A DNA stretch of 64,000 bases from Mycolicibacterium sp. ND9-15 (lineage in GTDB: Bacteria; Actinomycetota; Actinomycetes; Mycobacteriales; Mycobacteriaceae): positions 3,881,501-3,945,500 of the forward strand of contig NZ_CP142362.1 in assembly GCF_035918395.1 (NCBI RefSeq), written 5' to 3'. How positions within the stretch are numbered: the first letter of the stretch is position 1; each line of letters opens with the position of its first letter. A program made the translations under genes and the position numbers. Below are positions 42,082 through 49,593 of the stretch, in pieces. A model generated the notes under the pieces. That model ran no database searches and had not been told where the DNA came from. It worked only from the letters and a program-made list of their open reading frames with translations.

Positions 42082-42978
42082 GTGCGAATCGGGATGACGA
42101 TGCCGGTCATGGAAGCCCACCTTGATGCGGACACGCTCAAGGCATGGGCGCGGATGATCGACGACGGGCCGTTCTCCTCACTGTGCTGGGGTGAGCGCAT
42201 CGCCTTCGGCAACCCGGACTCGCTCACGCTGCTCGGCGGACTCGCCGCGTGGACCGACCGGGTTCGGTTGGTGACGACGGTCGTGGTCCCGCAACTACAC
42301 GATCCGGTGATGCTGGCCAAGGCGCTGGCCACCGGCGACATGCTCTGCGGAGGGCGGTTGACCGTCGGCCTCGGCGTCGGCGGCAGAGAAGAGGACTACC
42401 GTGCGGTCGCCGCGGACCCGGCCACGCAGACCATCAGAGGTATGGCCGAGCGCGTCGCGGTGATGCGACGAGTATGGGCAGGCGAGAAGGTCACCGAGTC
42501 CGTCCTCCCGGTGGGTCCGGCGCCTGTGCAGACCGGGGGGCCGATGTTGCTGGTCGGGACCATCGGTCCGAAGACGATTCGCAGCGCCGCCGGATGGGCG
42601 GACGGAGTGGCCGGCACGACGCTCGATCTCGACGCCGACCGACAGAACGAACTGTTCGACGTCGCCCGCACCGCGTGGGCGCAGGCGGGTAAGCCCGCGC
42701 CGCACCTCGCCACCTCGTTCTGGTTCGCGATCGGCGAGGGCGACGAACCACGCGTGCAGGTGCATCGGCATCTGCGGCGCTACATGAACTGGATACCCGC
42801 CGACGTCGTCGACGCGATGGCACCCACGACCGGCTGGGCGGGCAGTGAACAGGAGCTGCTCGACGTCTTGCACCGGTTTGAGGACATCGGCACCGACGAG
42901 ATACACCTGATCCCAACAAGTTCGGACATCGACCAGGTGCGCAGGGCCGCCGAGGTCGTGAAGGAGTTCACTCCGTAG
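42082..42978 (+). CDS. LLM-class F420/flavin-dependent oxidoreductase
   Basis: 298 residues, luciferase-like TIM barrel. Opens VRIGMTMPVMEAHLDADTLK; contains RLVTTVVVPQLHDPVMLAKA, LTVGLGVGGREEDY and AAGWADGVAGTTLD, which fit the F420-dependent (Mer/FGD-like) branch common in mycobacteria. Cofactor and substrate are not proven. GTG at 42082 is chosen by the conserved start; CAGAAT lies 7 nt upstream. Divergent from the VOC gene. Confidence 0.82.
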   Translation: MRIGMTMPVMEAHLDADTLKAWARMIDDGPFSSLCWGERIAFGNPDSLTLLGGLAAWTDRVRLVTTVVVPQLHDPVMLAKALATGDMLCGGRLTVGLGVGGREEDYRAVAADPATQTIRGMAERVAVMRRVWAGEKVTESVLPVGPAPVQTGGPMLLVGTIGPKTIRSAAGWADGVAGTTLDLDADRQNELFDVARTAWAQAGKPAPHLATSFWFAIGEGDEPRVQVHRHLRRYMNWIPADVVDAMAPTTGWAGSEQELLDVLHRFEDIGTDEIHLIPTSSDIDQVRRAAEVVKEFTP

Positions 42979-43111
42979 AGGTGCGGTGGCCGACGAACCC
43001 ACAAGGGTGGCACGATGGGACTGTCGGGGAAGTCGTGAGCGCCCTGTCGCGTTGGACCAAAGCGTCAAGCGTCCTGTGCAGCGGCGGGGCAGACAGCCGA
43101 AAGGATTCACG

Positions 43112-43351
43112 ATGACGATGACAACACTGAAGAAGATCGCAGCCGGATCCGTGATGGTCGGTGCGCTCGGGTTTACGTCAGTTGGACTTGGCGCAAGTCA
43201 AGCGGTCGCCGACGACCATTGGTGGTGGGATCCGCCGTCACCGGGGCATATCGCCCACATTCCTGGTGTCCCGCCGCCGGGGCATATCGCCCACATCCCT
43301 GGCGTCCCGCCACCGGGCCACTGGGACAAGCCCTGGAAGTGGTGGAGGTAG
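43112..43351 (+). CDS. Small secreted Pro/His/Trp-rich repeat protein
   Basis: 79 residues. Signal peptide (MTMTTLKKIAAGSVMVGALG, cleavage near QAVA-DD), then DDHWWWDPPSPGH and two copies of the 12-residue unit PGHIAHIPGVPP, ending PGHWDKPWKWWR. The His-rich repeats could bind metal or heme, but that is a guess. A Shine-Dalgarno AAAGGA is 7 nt upstream. Such short PPGH-type exported proteins occur in mycobacteria with no known role. Confidence 0.65.
   Translation: MTMTTLKKIAAGSVMVGALGFTSVGLGASQAVADDHWWWDPPSPGHIAHIPGVPPPGHIAHIPGVPPPGHWDKPWKWWR
43241..43312 (+). repeat. In-frame 36-bp tandem repeat (2 copies)
   Basis: Two copies of 36 bp at 43241-43276 and 43277-43312, 33 of 36 identical, with all three changes silent (third positions). 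The start of a third copy follows. Encodes the 12-residue unit of the secreted protein. Confidence 0.85.
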
Positions 43352-43360
43352 CGGGCACCT

Positions 43361-43804
43361 CTATAACTTGAGGTGGTGGCTGGTGTCGCCGACTTGGTCG
43401 ACGAACATGGTGCGGGTGTCGAACCACCAGCGGCCGTCGATGCGGTGGAAGGTGTCGCGGTAGCGGCCGGTCACAATGACCTGCAGCGGCAGGTCGGGTG
43501 TGGCCTGCGTGACGCAGTAGTAAGCGCTGCTGCGTGCGGTTCCGGCCTCGTCGTCGACGTGCACCTTCACATTGGTGGTGAAGTGCCTGGTCTTGGGTGT
43601 GCCGTCGGCGTAGAGGCGCACCGCCATCTCGAACATCTGTCGGGCCCGAGTCGCCCCCTCGAACACCGTGTCGGGTGGGCCGTTTTCGACGGCGTGGATC
43701 CGGCCTTGCGCGAAGAGCGCCGCGACGCCGTCAAGGTCGCCGGCGTCGATCCGCTCGGCATAGGTGTAGACGAGGTTCTCGATCTCACGGGCGGCGTCGC
43801 TCAT
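43361..43804 (-). CDS. SnoaL/NTF2-like protein
   Basis: 147 residues of an alpha+beta cone (NTF2-like) fold: helix IENLVYTYAERIDAGDLDGV, then strands ending VTGRYRDTFHRIDGRWWFDT. Related to SnoaL and scytalone-dehydratase-type proteins; may be an enzyme or a ligand-binding protein. No catalytic residues can be assigned. Convergent with the secreted repeat protein gene and divergent from the SDR gene. Confidence 0.78.
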   Translation of the reverse strand: MSDAAREIENLVYTYAERIDAGDLDGVAALFAQGRIHAVENGPPDTVFEGATRARQMFEMAVRLYADGTPKTRHFTTNVKVHVDDEAGTARSSAYYCVTQATPDLPLQVIVTGRYRDTFHRIDGRWWFDTRTMFVDQVGDTSHHLKL

Positions 43805-43854
43805 CGGCGGTAGACAACCAGCACCGATGTGTCATGTCAACGTGGGCGCATCGC

Positions 43855-43860
43855 TAGCCT
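43855..43860 (+). promoter_or_regulatory. Candidate -10 for the SDR gene (leaderless layout)
   Basis: TAGCCT, 6 nt, then GTG at 43867. Confidence 0.42.
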
Positions 43861-43866
43861 CGGAGC

Positions 43867-44757
43867 GTGGCTACGAACTGGTCGCCGAGCCGGCTCGGCA
43901 ATCTGAGCGGTAAGCGGATCATCGTCACCGGTGCGACCAACGGCGTCGGCCTCGCGACCGCGCGGGCGCTCGCGGGTGCGGGGGCCCACGTGATCCTCGC
44001 GGTCCGCAACCTCGAACTCGGCGCGCAACGTGCGGCGGAGATGGGTGGCGATACCTGCGTGGTCGAACTCGACCTCGCCGACCAGTCGTCGGTGCGGGCG
44101 TTTCCTGACCTTGTCGAGGGCGATGTCGACATCCTCATCAACAACGCGGGCCTGGTCGCCCAGCACCGACGCGAGACCGTGGACGGCTTCGAAATCACGC
44201 TCGGCACCAATTTTCTGGGGCCCTTCGCGCTGACCAACCTGCTGTTCGACCGGGTGCGGTCGAAGATCGTCAATGTCGGCTCAGATGCGCACAAGTCGGC
44301 GACGCTGAACTTCGACGATCCGCACCTGCGCTCGACCAAGTGGAAGGCGTTCCCGGCGTACGGGCGATCGAAGCTGGCGGTGATGCTGTGGGGCCTCGAA
44401 CTCGACCGCCGATTACGCGAGGCCGGCTCGCCGATCACCAGCTTCCTGACCCATCCGGGTTGGGTGGCGTCGAACCTGTCCAACATCTCCGACAAGCCGG
44501 TGATGGCGGCGTTCCACTCGGTGGTCAAAGCGGCGGCCGGCGTGCTCGCCAACGACCTCGAGGCGGGCGCCGCGCCGACGCTGTACTGCATCACCGAGCC
44601 GATTCCCCCGGGCAGTTATGTCGGAGTCGACAGCAGGTACGGGCTGAAGGGCGCGCCGACCCTGAGCGGCCGCGCGGCCGTGGCGTGCGATTACGCGGAC
44701 GCCAAGAAACTCTGGGAGTTCGCTGAGAAGGAAACCGGTACGAAACTGCCGGTGTAG
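43867..44757 (+). CDS. Short-chain dehydrogenase/reductase
   Basis: 296 residues. NAD(P)-binding Rossmann fold with TGATNGVG near the N-terminus, NNAG, catalytic Ser in IVNVGSDAHKS and the Y-x-x-x-K motif AYGRSK. The layout is that of retinol-dehydrogenase-like SDRs (DFP-type), often oxidising lipid or steroid alcohols. Substrate unknown. GTG start supported by TAGCCT 6 nt upstream. Single gene, convergent with a small exported protein. Confidence 0.86.
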   Translation: MATNWSPSRLGNLSGKRIIVTGATNGVGLATARALAGAGAHVILAVRNLELGAQRAAEMGGDTCVVELDLADQSSVRAFPDLVEGDVDILINNAGLVAQHRRETVDGFEITLGTNFLGPFALTNLLFDRVRSKIVNVGSDAHKSATLNFDDPHLRSTKWKAFPAYGRSKLAVMLWGLELDRRLREAGSPITSFLTHPGWVASNLSNISDKPVMAAFHSVVKAAAGVLANDLEAGAAPTLYCITEPIPPGSYVGVDSRYGLKGAPTLSGRAAVACDYADAKKLWEFAEKETGTKLPV

Positions 44758-44803
44758 TCAGCGGCGGGGCGCAGTTTGCGACGTCCACGTCCGGCCGTCG
44801 CGC

Positions 44804-45115
44804 CTACGCAGGCGGCGGCGGCGGAGACGTCGGGGTCGTCGACGTCGACTTTCCGGGAAGGTCCGGTAGAGAAGGGACATCTGGGGGAGACGACGACGGC
44901 GCATCCTGGCACGGACCTGCGGTGACCGGACCGGTGATGACTTCCCCTGGCTGCGGCATATAGCCCTGGGGTGGAATGTAGAACGGCTGGCCGTTCTTGC
45001 GGGCGCAGACGCCGACATCGCCCGGATCGGCGCTCGCGATCGGCACGCCCAGGACTGCGCTCGTAGCGACGGTCCCGATGACGAGGGCCCGGACAGCGGT
45101 GCCGATCGCAGACAT
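44804..45115 (-). CDS. Small secreted proline-rich protein
   Basis: 103 residues. Signal peptide MSAIGTAVRALVIGTVATSA with cleavage near ASA-DPG. The mature part has VCARKNGQPFYIPPQGYMP and EVITGPVTAGPCQD (two cysteines, probably one disulfide), then a Ser/Pro tail ending PPPPPA. A GGGGAGGA Shine-Dalgarno 4 nt before ATG 45115 fixes the start. Mycobacteria have several such conserved exported proteins; no function known. Confidence 0.68.
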   Translation of the reverse strand: MSAIGTAVRALVIGTVATSAVLGVPIASADPGDVGVCARKNGQPFYIPPQGYMPQPGEVITGPVTAGPCQDAPSSSPPDVPSLPDLPGKSTSTTPTSPPPPPA

Positions 45116-45240
45116 TCGAGTCCTCCCCGTGGTGCACCCGCGCCCCCGAGACGCTTGCTGCACATAGTGTCAGCCCAGCGCACCGCATAGCAGAGGTTTG
45201 CCACTTTCAATGACCGTGGCGACGGGGATACCTGGATGCC

Positions 45241-45600
45241 CTACGCGCAGCAGCTTGGATCGAGTACGCGGCACAGTGCAATCAATGCATCGCGGTCTGG
45301 GCGGTGGAAGACGTTCATCCCGCGCCGCTCGGATTTCACCAGGCCAGCCTTACGGAGTTGCGAAAGATGATGGCTCACGGTCGATTCCGACAGTGCGACA
45401 TCCGCCGCGAGATCGCCGCTGCACACTTCACCCTCGGCTGAGCTGAACAGCAGCGACACCAGTTTGACGCGCATCGGATCGGCCAGCGCCTTGAGGCGCA
45501 GCGCGATACCCAGCGCGGCGTCGTCATCGAGCGGGCCGGCTGCGACCGGCTCACAGCACACCGGAGCGGACATGTCGACGATGGGCAGTGTCTTGGGCAT
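45241..45600 (-). CDS. arsR: ArsR-family metalloregulator (arsenic type)
   Basis: 119 residues, winged helix with recognition region LSESTVSHHLSQLRKAGLV. Cys15-Cys16 near the N-terminus, Cys60 (GEVCSGDL) and a C-terminal Cys117-Cys118 pair. An N-terminal vicinal pair plus one more Cys is the As(III) site of the Corynebacterium ArsR (known), so As(III)-released repression is likely. Divergent from arsI with AT-rich dyads between them. The ATG at 45600 has CACCAT 6 nt upstream. Confidence 0.85.
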   Translation of the reverse strand: MPKTLPIVDMSAPVCCEPVAAGPLDDDAALGIALRLKALADPMRVKLVSLLFSSAEGEVCSGDLAADVALSESTVSHHLSQLRKAGLVKSERRGMNVFHRPDRDALIALCRVLDPSCCA

Positions 45601-45621
45601 GGCTCGATGGTGCCAGCAATC

Positions 45622-45635
45622 TTGACATATATCAA
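45622..45635. promoter_or_regulatory. ArsR operator-like dyad, site 1
   Basis: TTGACATATATCAA, a near-perfect TTGA/TCAA dyad in the arsR-arsI intergenic region. Confidence 0.5.
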
Positions 45636-45664
45636 AAAGGTGAGGCATCATCGGTTCGTCGTAG

Positions 45665-45678
45665 TTCGATATATCTCA
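45665..45678. promoter_or_regulatory. ArsR operator-like dyad, site 2
   Basis: TTCGATATATCTCA, sharing the ATATATC core with site 1 and close to the arsI start. Confidence 0.42.
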
Positions 45679-45697
45679 CACAGGTATGGAGGTCATC

Positions 45698-46165
45698 GTG
45701 TCCCGCGTCCAACTGGCCCTCAACGTCGACAACCTCGACAAGGCCGTCACGTTCTACTCCAAGCTGTTCAACACGGAGCCTGCCAAACTCAAAGAGGGTT
45801 ACGCCAACTTCGCCATCGCCGAGCCGCCGCTCAAGCTCGTGCTGTTGGAAAACCCCGGAAGAGGCGGCAGCATCAACCACCTCGGGGTGGAAGTCGAATC
45901 CAGCGAGACGGTCCACGCCGAGATCGCGCGGCTTGCGGGGGAAGGACTTTTCACCGCCGAGGAGATCGGCACGACCTGCTGCTTCGCCAAACAAGACAAG
46001 GTATGGGTCAGCGGCCCGGCCGGCGAAAAATGGGAGGTCTACACCGTGCTGGCTGACTCCGAGACTTTCGGCAACGGCCCGCAGCGGCGCGACCCCGAAG
46101 CCGAAGACGAACTCTGCTGCGGCGCGACAGCGCGAGACGGCGAAGCGGCGAACTCTTGCTGTTAG
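45698..46165 (+). CDS. arsI: ArsI/CadI-type VOC metalloprotein (organoarsenical C-As lyase family)
   Basis: 155 residues. Starts VSRVQLALNVDNLDKAVTFY, almost the same as CadI (Rv2641). Fe(II) facial-triad candidates are Gln5, His61 (INHLGVEV) and Glu113 (KWEVYTV); the vicinal Cys94-Cys95 (GTTCCF) would bind the arsenical. Extra CC pairs lie in the tail (ELCC, SCC). ArsI cleaves C-As bonds of trivalent organoarsenicals (known). GTG at 45698 is preferred over ATG 45686 because GGAGG lies 5 nt before it and CadI begins there. No arsB or arsC is adjacent. Confidence 0.86.
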   Translation: MSRVQLALNVDNLDKAVTFYSKLFNTEPAKLKEGYANFAIAEPPLKLVLLENPGRGGSINHLGVEVESSETVHAEIARLAGEGLFTAEEIGTTCCFAKQDKVWVSGPAGEKWEVYTVLADSETFGNGPQRRDPEAEDELCCGATARDGEAANSCC

Positions 46166-46348
46166 CCGAGAAGCGGTCGACTAGGGAACGCGGGTTCGAT
46201 AGCACACTTGCCCTCTAACCGGTTGATCCCATGCAGCACTTGCGTGCAATCGACCCCTTAGCGACATTATCGCGACGCGTGGGTCACCCGAGCCGCGGCC
46301 GCATAGGTCGCTGACCACATACTGGCTGGTGAGAGGCGGACCCGAGCC
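46166..46348. other. Intergenic gap arsI to tRNA-Arg
   Basis: 183 bp with no gene, hairpin of note, or long frame that I could support. A tRNA gene edge is a usual integration site, but I see no direct repeat of its 3' end here. Confidence 0.5.
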
Positions 46349-46424
46349 TGGTGCCCCCGGCAGGATTCGAACCTGCGGCCTTCTGCTCCGGAGGCAGACG
46401 CTCTATCCCCTGAGCTACGGGGGC
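46349..46424 (-). tRNA. tRNA-Arg (anticodon CCG)
   Basis: On the minus strand the acceptor GCCCCCG pairs with CGGGGGC, the D arm is GCTC/GAGC, the anticodon loop is CTCCGGA (CCG, reads CGG codons) and the T arm is GCAGG-TTCGAAT-CCTGC. The discriminator A is at 46352 and the CCA end is encoded at 46349-46351. Divergent from argS, with 99 bp between. Confidence 0.96.
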
Positions 46425-46509
46425 GCACGAGAAGCGGCGCCGATGGGCCTGCACAGCCTAACGCATGTCGGTCCCCGGAAACGGATTCGGGGCTGACCAC
46501 CGCAGACCC

Positions 46510-46515
46510 TAGGAT
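46510..46515 (+). promoter_or_regulatory. Candidate -10 for the argS operon
   Basis: TAGGAT, 8 nt before the GTG at 46524, so transcription would start within a few nt of the start codon. Confidence 0.4.
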
Positions 46516-46523
46516 GGACCCTC

Positions 46524-48176
46524 GTGACCCCCGCCGATCTGGCTGACTTGCTCAAGACCACCGCCACCGCGGTGCTTGCCGAGCATGGCCTCGACACGTC
46601 CGCGCTGCCGCAGACGGTCACCGTCGAACGCCCGCGCAACCCTGAGCACGGGGACTACGCCACCAACCTGGCGCTTCAGGTCGCGAAGAAGGTCGGCGCC
46701 AACCCGCGGGAACTGGCCGGCTGGCTGGCGGCGGCGCTGGCCGACACAGCCGGCATCGCCGCTGCGGACGTCGCCGGTCCGGGCTTCGTCAACCTGCGTA
46801 TCGAGGCGTCGGCACAGAACGTCATCCTCATCGAGGTCTTGGCGGCCGGCGCAACCTACGGCCACTCGGAGGCCCTCGCCGGGCAGAACATCAACCTCGA
46901 GTTCGTCTCCGCCAACCCCACCGGGCCGATCCACATCGGCGGCACCCGGTGGGCCGCGGTCGGCGACGCGCTGGGCCGTCTGCTGTTCACTCAGGGCGCC
47001 GCGGTCACCCGCGAGTACTACTTCAATGACCACGGCGCGCAGATCGACCGGTTCACCAATTCGCTGATCGCCGCCGCCAAGGGCGACGCGACCCCCGACG
47101 ACGGTTACGCAGGTGATTATGTCAAGGACATCGCCGCGCAGGTGCTTGCCAAGGAGCCCGATGCGCTGAGCCTCCCCGAGGACGTGATGCGCGAGACGTT
47201 TCGCGCCATCGGCGTCGACCTGATGTTCGCCCACATCAAAGAGTCTCTGCACGACTTCGGCACCGACTTCGACGTGTACACCCACGAAGAGTCGATGCAC
47301 ACCTCCGGACGTGTCGAACAAGCCATCGCCAGGCTCCGCGAGGCGGGCAGCATTTACGAAGAAGACGGCGCAGTCTGGTTGCGCACCACCGACTATGGCG
47401 ACGACAAAGACCGCGTCGTCATCAAGAGCGACGGCGCCCCCGCCTACATCGCCGCGGACATCGCCTACTACCTCGACAAGCGCAAGCGCGGCTTTGACCT
47501 GTGCATCTACATGCTCGGTGCCGACCACCACGGCTACATCGCCCGGCTCAAGGCCGTGGCGGCCGCGCTGGGCGAGGACCCCGCCACGGTGGAGGTGCTC
47601 ATCGGCCAAATGGTCAACTTGGTGCGCGACGGTCAGCCGGTCCGGATGAGCAAGCGGGCCGGCACGGTGATTACGCTCGACGACCTGGTCGAGGCCATCG
47701 GCGTCGACGCCGCACGATACTCGCTGATCCGGTCATCGGTTGACAGCGCGATCGACATCGACCTTGAACTCTGGTCATCGGCATCGAACGAAAACCCGGT
47801 CTACTACGTGCAATACGCGCACGCTCGGCTGTCCGCTCTGGCCCGCAACGCCGCCGAACTTAGCGTCGCGCCCAGCACCGAGAACCTGCGGTTGTTGGAT
47901 CACGACAAGGAAGGCACGCTGGTCCGCAACCTCGGCGAGTTCCCTCGTGTGCTCAAAACCGCTGCGGCACTAAGGGAACCGCATCGCATCTCACGTTACC
48001 TCGAAGATCTGGCCGGTGACTACCACCGGTTCTACGATTCGTGCCGCGTGCTGCCTCAAGGCGACGAGACGCCGAACGAACTGCACAGCGCCCGCCTGGC
48101 ACTGTGTCAGGCGACCCGGCAGGTGATCGCGAACGGCCTGGGCATCCTGGGTGTCAGCGCTCCGGAGCGCATGTGA
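46524..48176 (+). CDS. argS: Arginyl-tRNA synthetase
   Basis: 550 residues, class I synthetase. N-terminal tRNA-binding domain, HIGH-type motif NPTGPIHIGG at about 132-141 and the KMSKS loop as MSKRAG at 375-380, then the anticodon-binding helical domain (VQYAHARLSALARNA). Charges arginine to tRNA. It is first in argS-lysA-hom-thrC-thrB, all within a few bp, which ties charging to aspartate-family synthesis. Its tRNA-Arg substrate gene lies divergent just upstream. Confidence 0.95.
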   Translation: MTPADLADLLKTTATAVLAEHGLDTSALPQTVTVERPRNPEHGDYATNLALQVAKKVGANPRELAGWLAAALADTAGIAAADVAGPGFVNLRIEASAQNVILIEVLAAGATYGHSEALAGQNINLEFVSANPTGPIHIGGTRWAAVGDALGRLLFTQGAAVTREYYFNDHGAQIDRFTNSLIAAAKGDATPDDGYAGDYVKDIAAQVLAKEPDALSLPEDVMRETFRAIGVDLMFAHIKESLHDFGTDFDVYTHEESMHTSGRVEQAIARLREAGSIYEEDGAVWLRTTDYGDDKDRVVIKSDGAPAYIAADIAYYLDKRKRGFDLCIYMLGADHHGYIARLKAVAAALGEDPATVEVLIGQMVNLVRDGQPVRMSKRAGTVITLDDLVEAIGVDAARYSLIRSSVDSAIDIDLELWSSASNENPVYYVQYAHARLSALARNAAELSVAPSTENLRLLDHDKEGTLVRNLGEFPRVLKTAAALREPHRISRYLEDLAGDYHRFYDSCRVLPQGDETPNELHSARLALCQATRQVIANGLGILGVSAPERM

Positions 48177-49591
48177 TCGCCCATCCCGCTGGCCCCCGGC
48201 ATGCCGAGGAGCTACACCACGGTGCTGCTCCGCCGCGTCCGCAGTCACCGGCAGAGACCCTCCTATTGGCGCCGAATGTTTGGCCGCGCAACACACTTCG
48301 TGACGAGCGAGGGGTGGTGTCGATCGGCGGCGTGCCGGTCACCGACATCGCCGCGCAGTTCGGCACGCCGACTTTCGTGGTCGACGAAGACGATTTCCGG
48401 TCGCGCTGCCGCGAGATCGCAGCCGCGTTCGGCGGCGGCGAGAACGTGCACTATGCCGCCAAGGCGTTCCTGTGCGCCGAGGTGGCCCGTTGGATCGCCG
48501 AAGAGGGCCTCTCGCTCGATGTGGCCAGCGGCGGTGAGCTGGCCGTGGCCCTGCGCGGTGGCTTCCCCGCTGAGCGGATCGCGTTGCACGGCAACAACAA
48601 ATCCGTCGACGAGTTGACGGCCGCGGTCAAGGCGGGTATCGAGCACGTGGTGGTCGACTCGGTGACCGAGATCGAGCGGCTTGACGCGATCGCCGGTGCA
48701 GCCGGAGTGGTGCAGGACGTCTTGGTCCGTGTCACCGTCGGGGTCGAAGCCCACACCCACGAATTCATCTCGACCGCGCATGAAGACCAGAAGTTCGGGC
48801 TCTCACTGGCCAGCGGTGCCGCGATGGATGCCGTCCGCCGGGTGTTCGAAGCTGACCACCTGCGCCTGGTGGGCCTGCACAGCCACATCGGATCACAGAT
48901 CTTCGACGTCGCGGGTTTCGAACTCGCCGCACACCGCGTGATCGGTCTCCTGCGCGACGTGGTCGCCGAGTTCGGTCTCGAGAAGACGTCCCAGATGTCC
49001 ATCGTCGACCTGGGCGGTGGCCTTGGCATCTCGTATCTGCCGCAGGACGATCCGCCTCCCGTCGCCGAGCTGGCGGCCAAGCTCAGCGCGATCGTGCGCG
49101 ACGAGTCGGCCGCCGTCGGCCTACCCACGCCGCGGCTGGTGGTCGAACCGGGTCGGGCCATTGCGGGTCCCGGTACGATCACTCTCTATCAGGTCGGCAC
49201 CGTCAAGGACGTTGCCGTGAGCCAGACCTCGAGCCGCCGCTACGTCAGCGTGGACGGGGGAATGAGCGACAACATCCGGACATCGCTCTACGGCGCGGAG
49301 TACGACGTGCGACTGATCTCGAGGGTGACCGATGCCGCGCCGGTGCTCGCTCGCATCGTCGGCAAGCATTGTGAGAGCGGCGACATCGTCGTACGAGACA
49401 CCTGGCTGCCCGATGACGTCGAGCCTGGCGATCTGTTGGGAGTCGCGGCTACCGGCGCCTACTGCTATTCGATGTCGAGCCGTTACAACATGATTGGCCG
49501 ACCCGCCGTGGTGGCCGTGCGCGATGCGCGGGCCCGCCTGATCTTGCGCCGGGAGACGGTCGACGATCTGCTGAGTCTGGAAGTGAGGTAG
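48173..49591 (+). CDS. lysA: Diaminopimelate decarboxylase
   Basis: Last step of lysine synthesis, meso-DAP to lysine. About 472 residues, PLP fold III. The PLP lysine is K97 in HYAAKAFL. Other motifs are HSHIGSQI, LGGGLGISY (phosphate-binding) and EPGRAIAGPG, with CESGDIVVRDTWLP near the C-terminus. GTG 48173 overlaps the argS stop (GTGA). A start some 25 residues further in, close to LLLAPNVWPRN, would match the tuberculosis length better, so the N-terminal extension is uncertain. Confidence 0.93.
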   Translation: MIAHPAGPRHAEELHHGAAPPRPQSPAETLLLAPNVWPRNTLRDERGVVSIGGVPVTDIAAQFGTPTFVVDEDDFRSRCREIAAAFGGGENVHYAAKAFLCAEVARWIAEEGLSLDVASGGELAVALRGGFPAERIALHGNNKSVDELTAAVKAGIEHVVVDSVTEIERLDAIAGAAGVVQDVLVRVTVGVEAHTHEFISTAHEDQKFGLSLASGAAMDAVRRVFEADHLRLVGLHSHIGSQIFDVAGFELAAHRVIGLLRDVVAEFGLEKTSQMSIVDLGGGLGISYLPQDDPPPVAELAAKLSAIVRDESAAVGLPTPRLVVEPGRAIAGPGTITLYQVGTVKDVAVSQTSSRRYVSVDGGMSDNIRTSLYGAEYDVRLISRVTDAAPVLARIVGKHCESGDIVVRDTWLPDDVEPGDLLGVAATGAYCYSMSSRYNMIGRPAVVAVRDARARLILRRETVDDLLSLEVR

Positions 49592-49593
49592 CG

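Noticed and set aside
43111..43351. CRISPR array, from the repeated 36-bp units
   Set aside because: The repeats are adjacent, have no spacers, and encode an in-frame peptide. No CRISPR arrays or cas genes were seen in the window.
46349..46424. Integration site of a prophage or island at the tRNA-Arg
   Set aside because: No integrase and no second copy of the tRNA 3' end were seen nearby.
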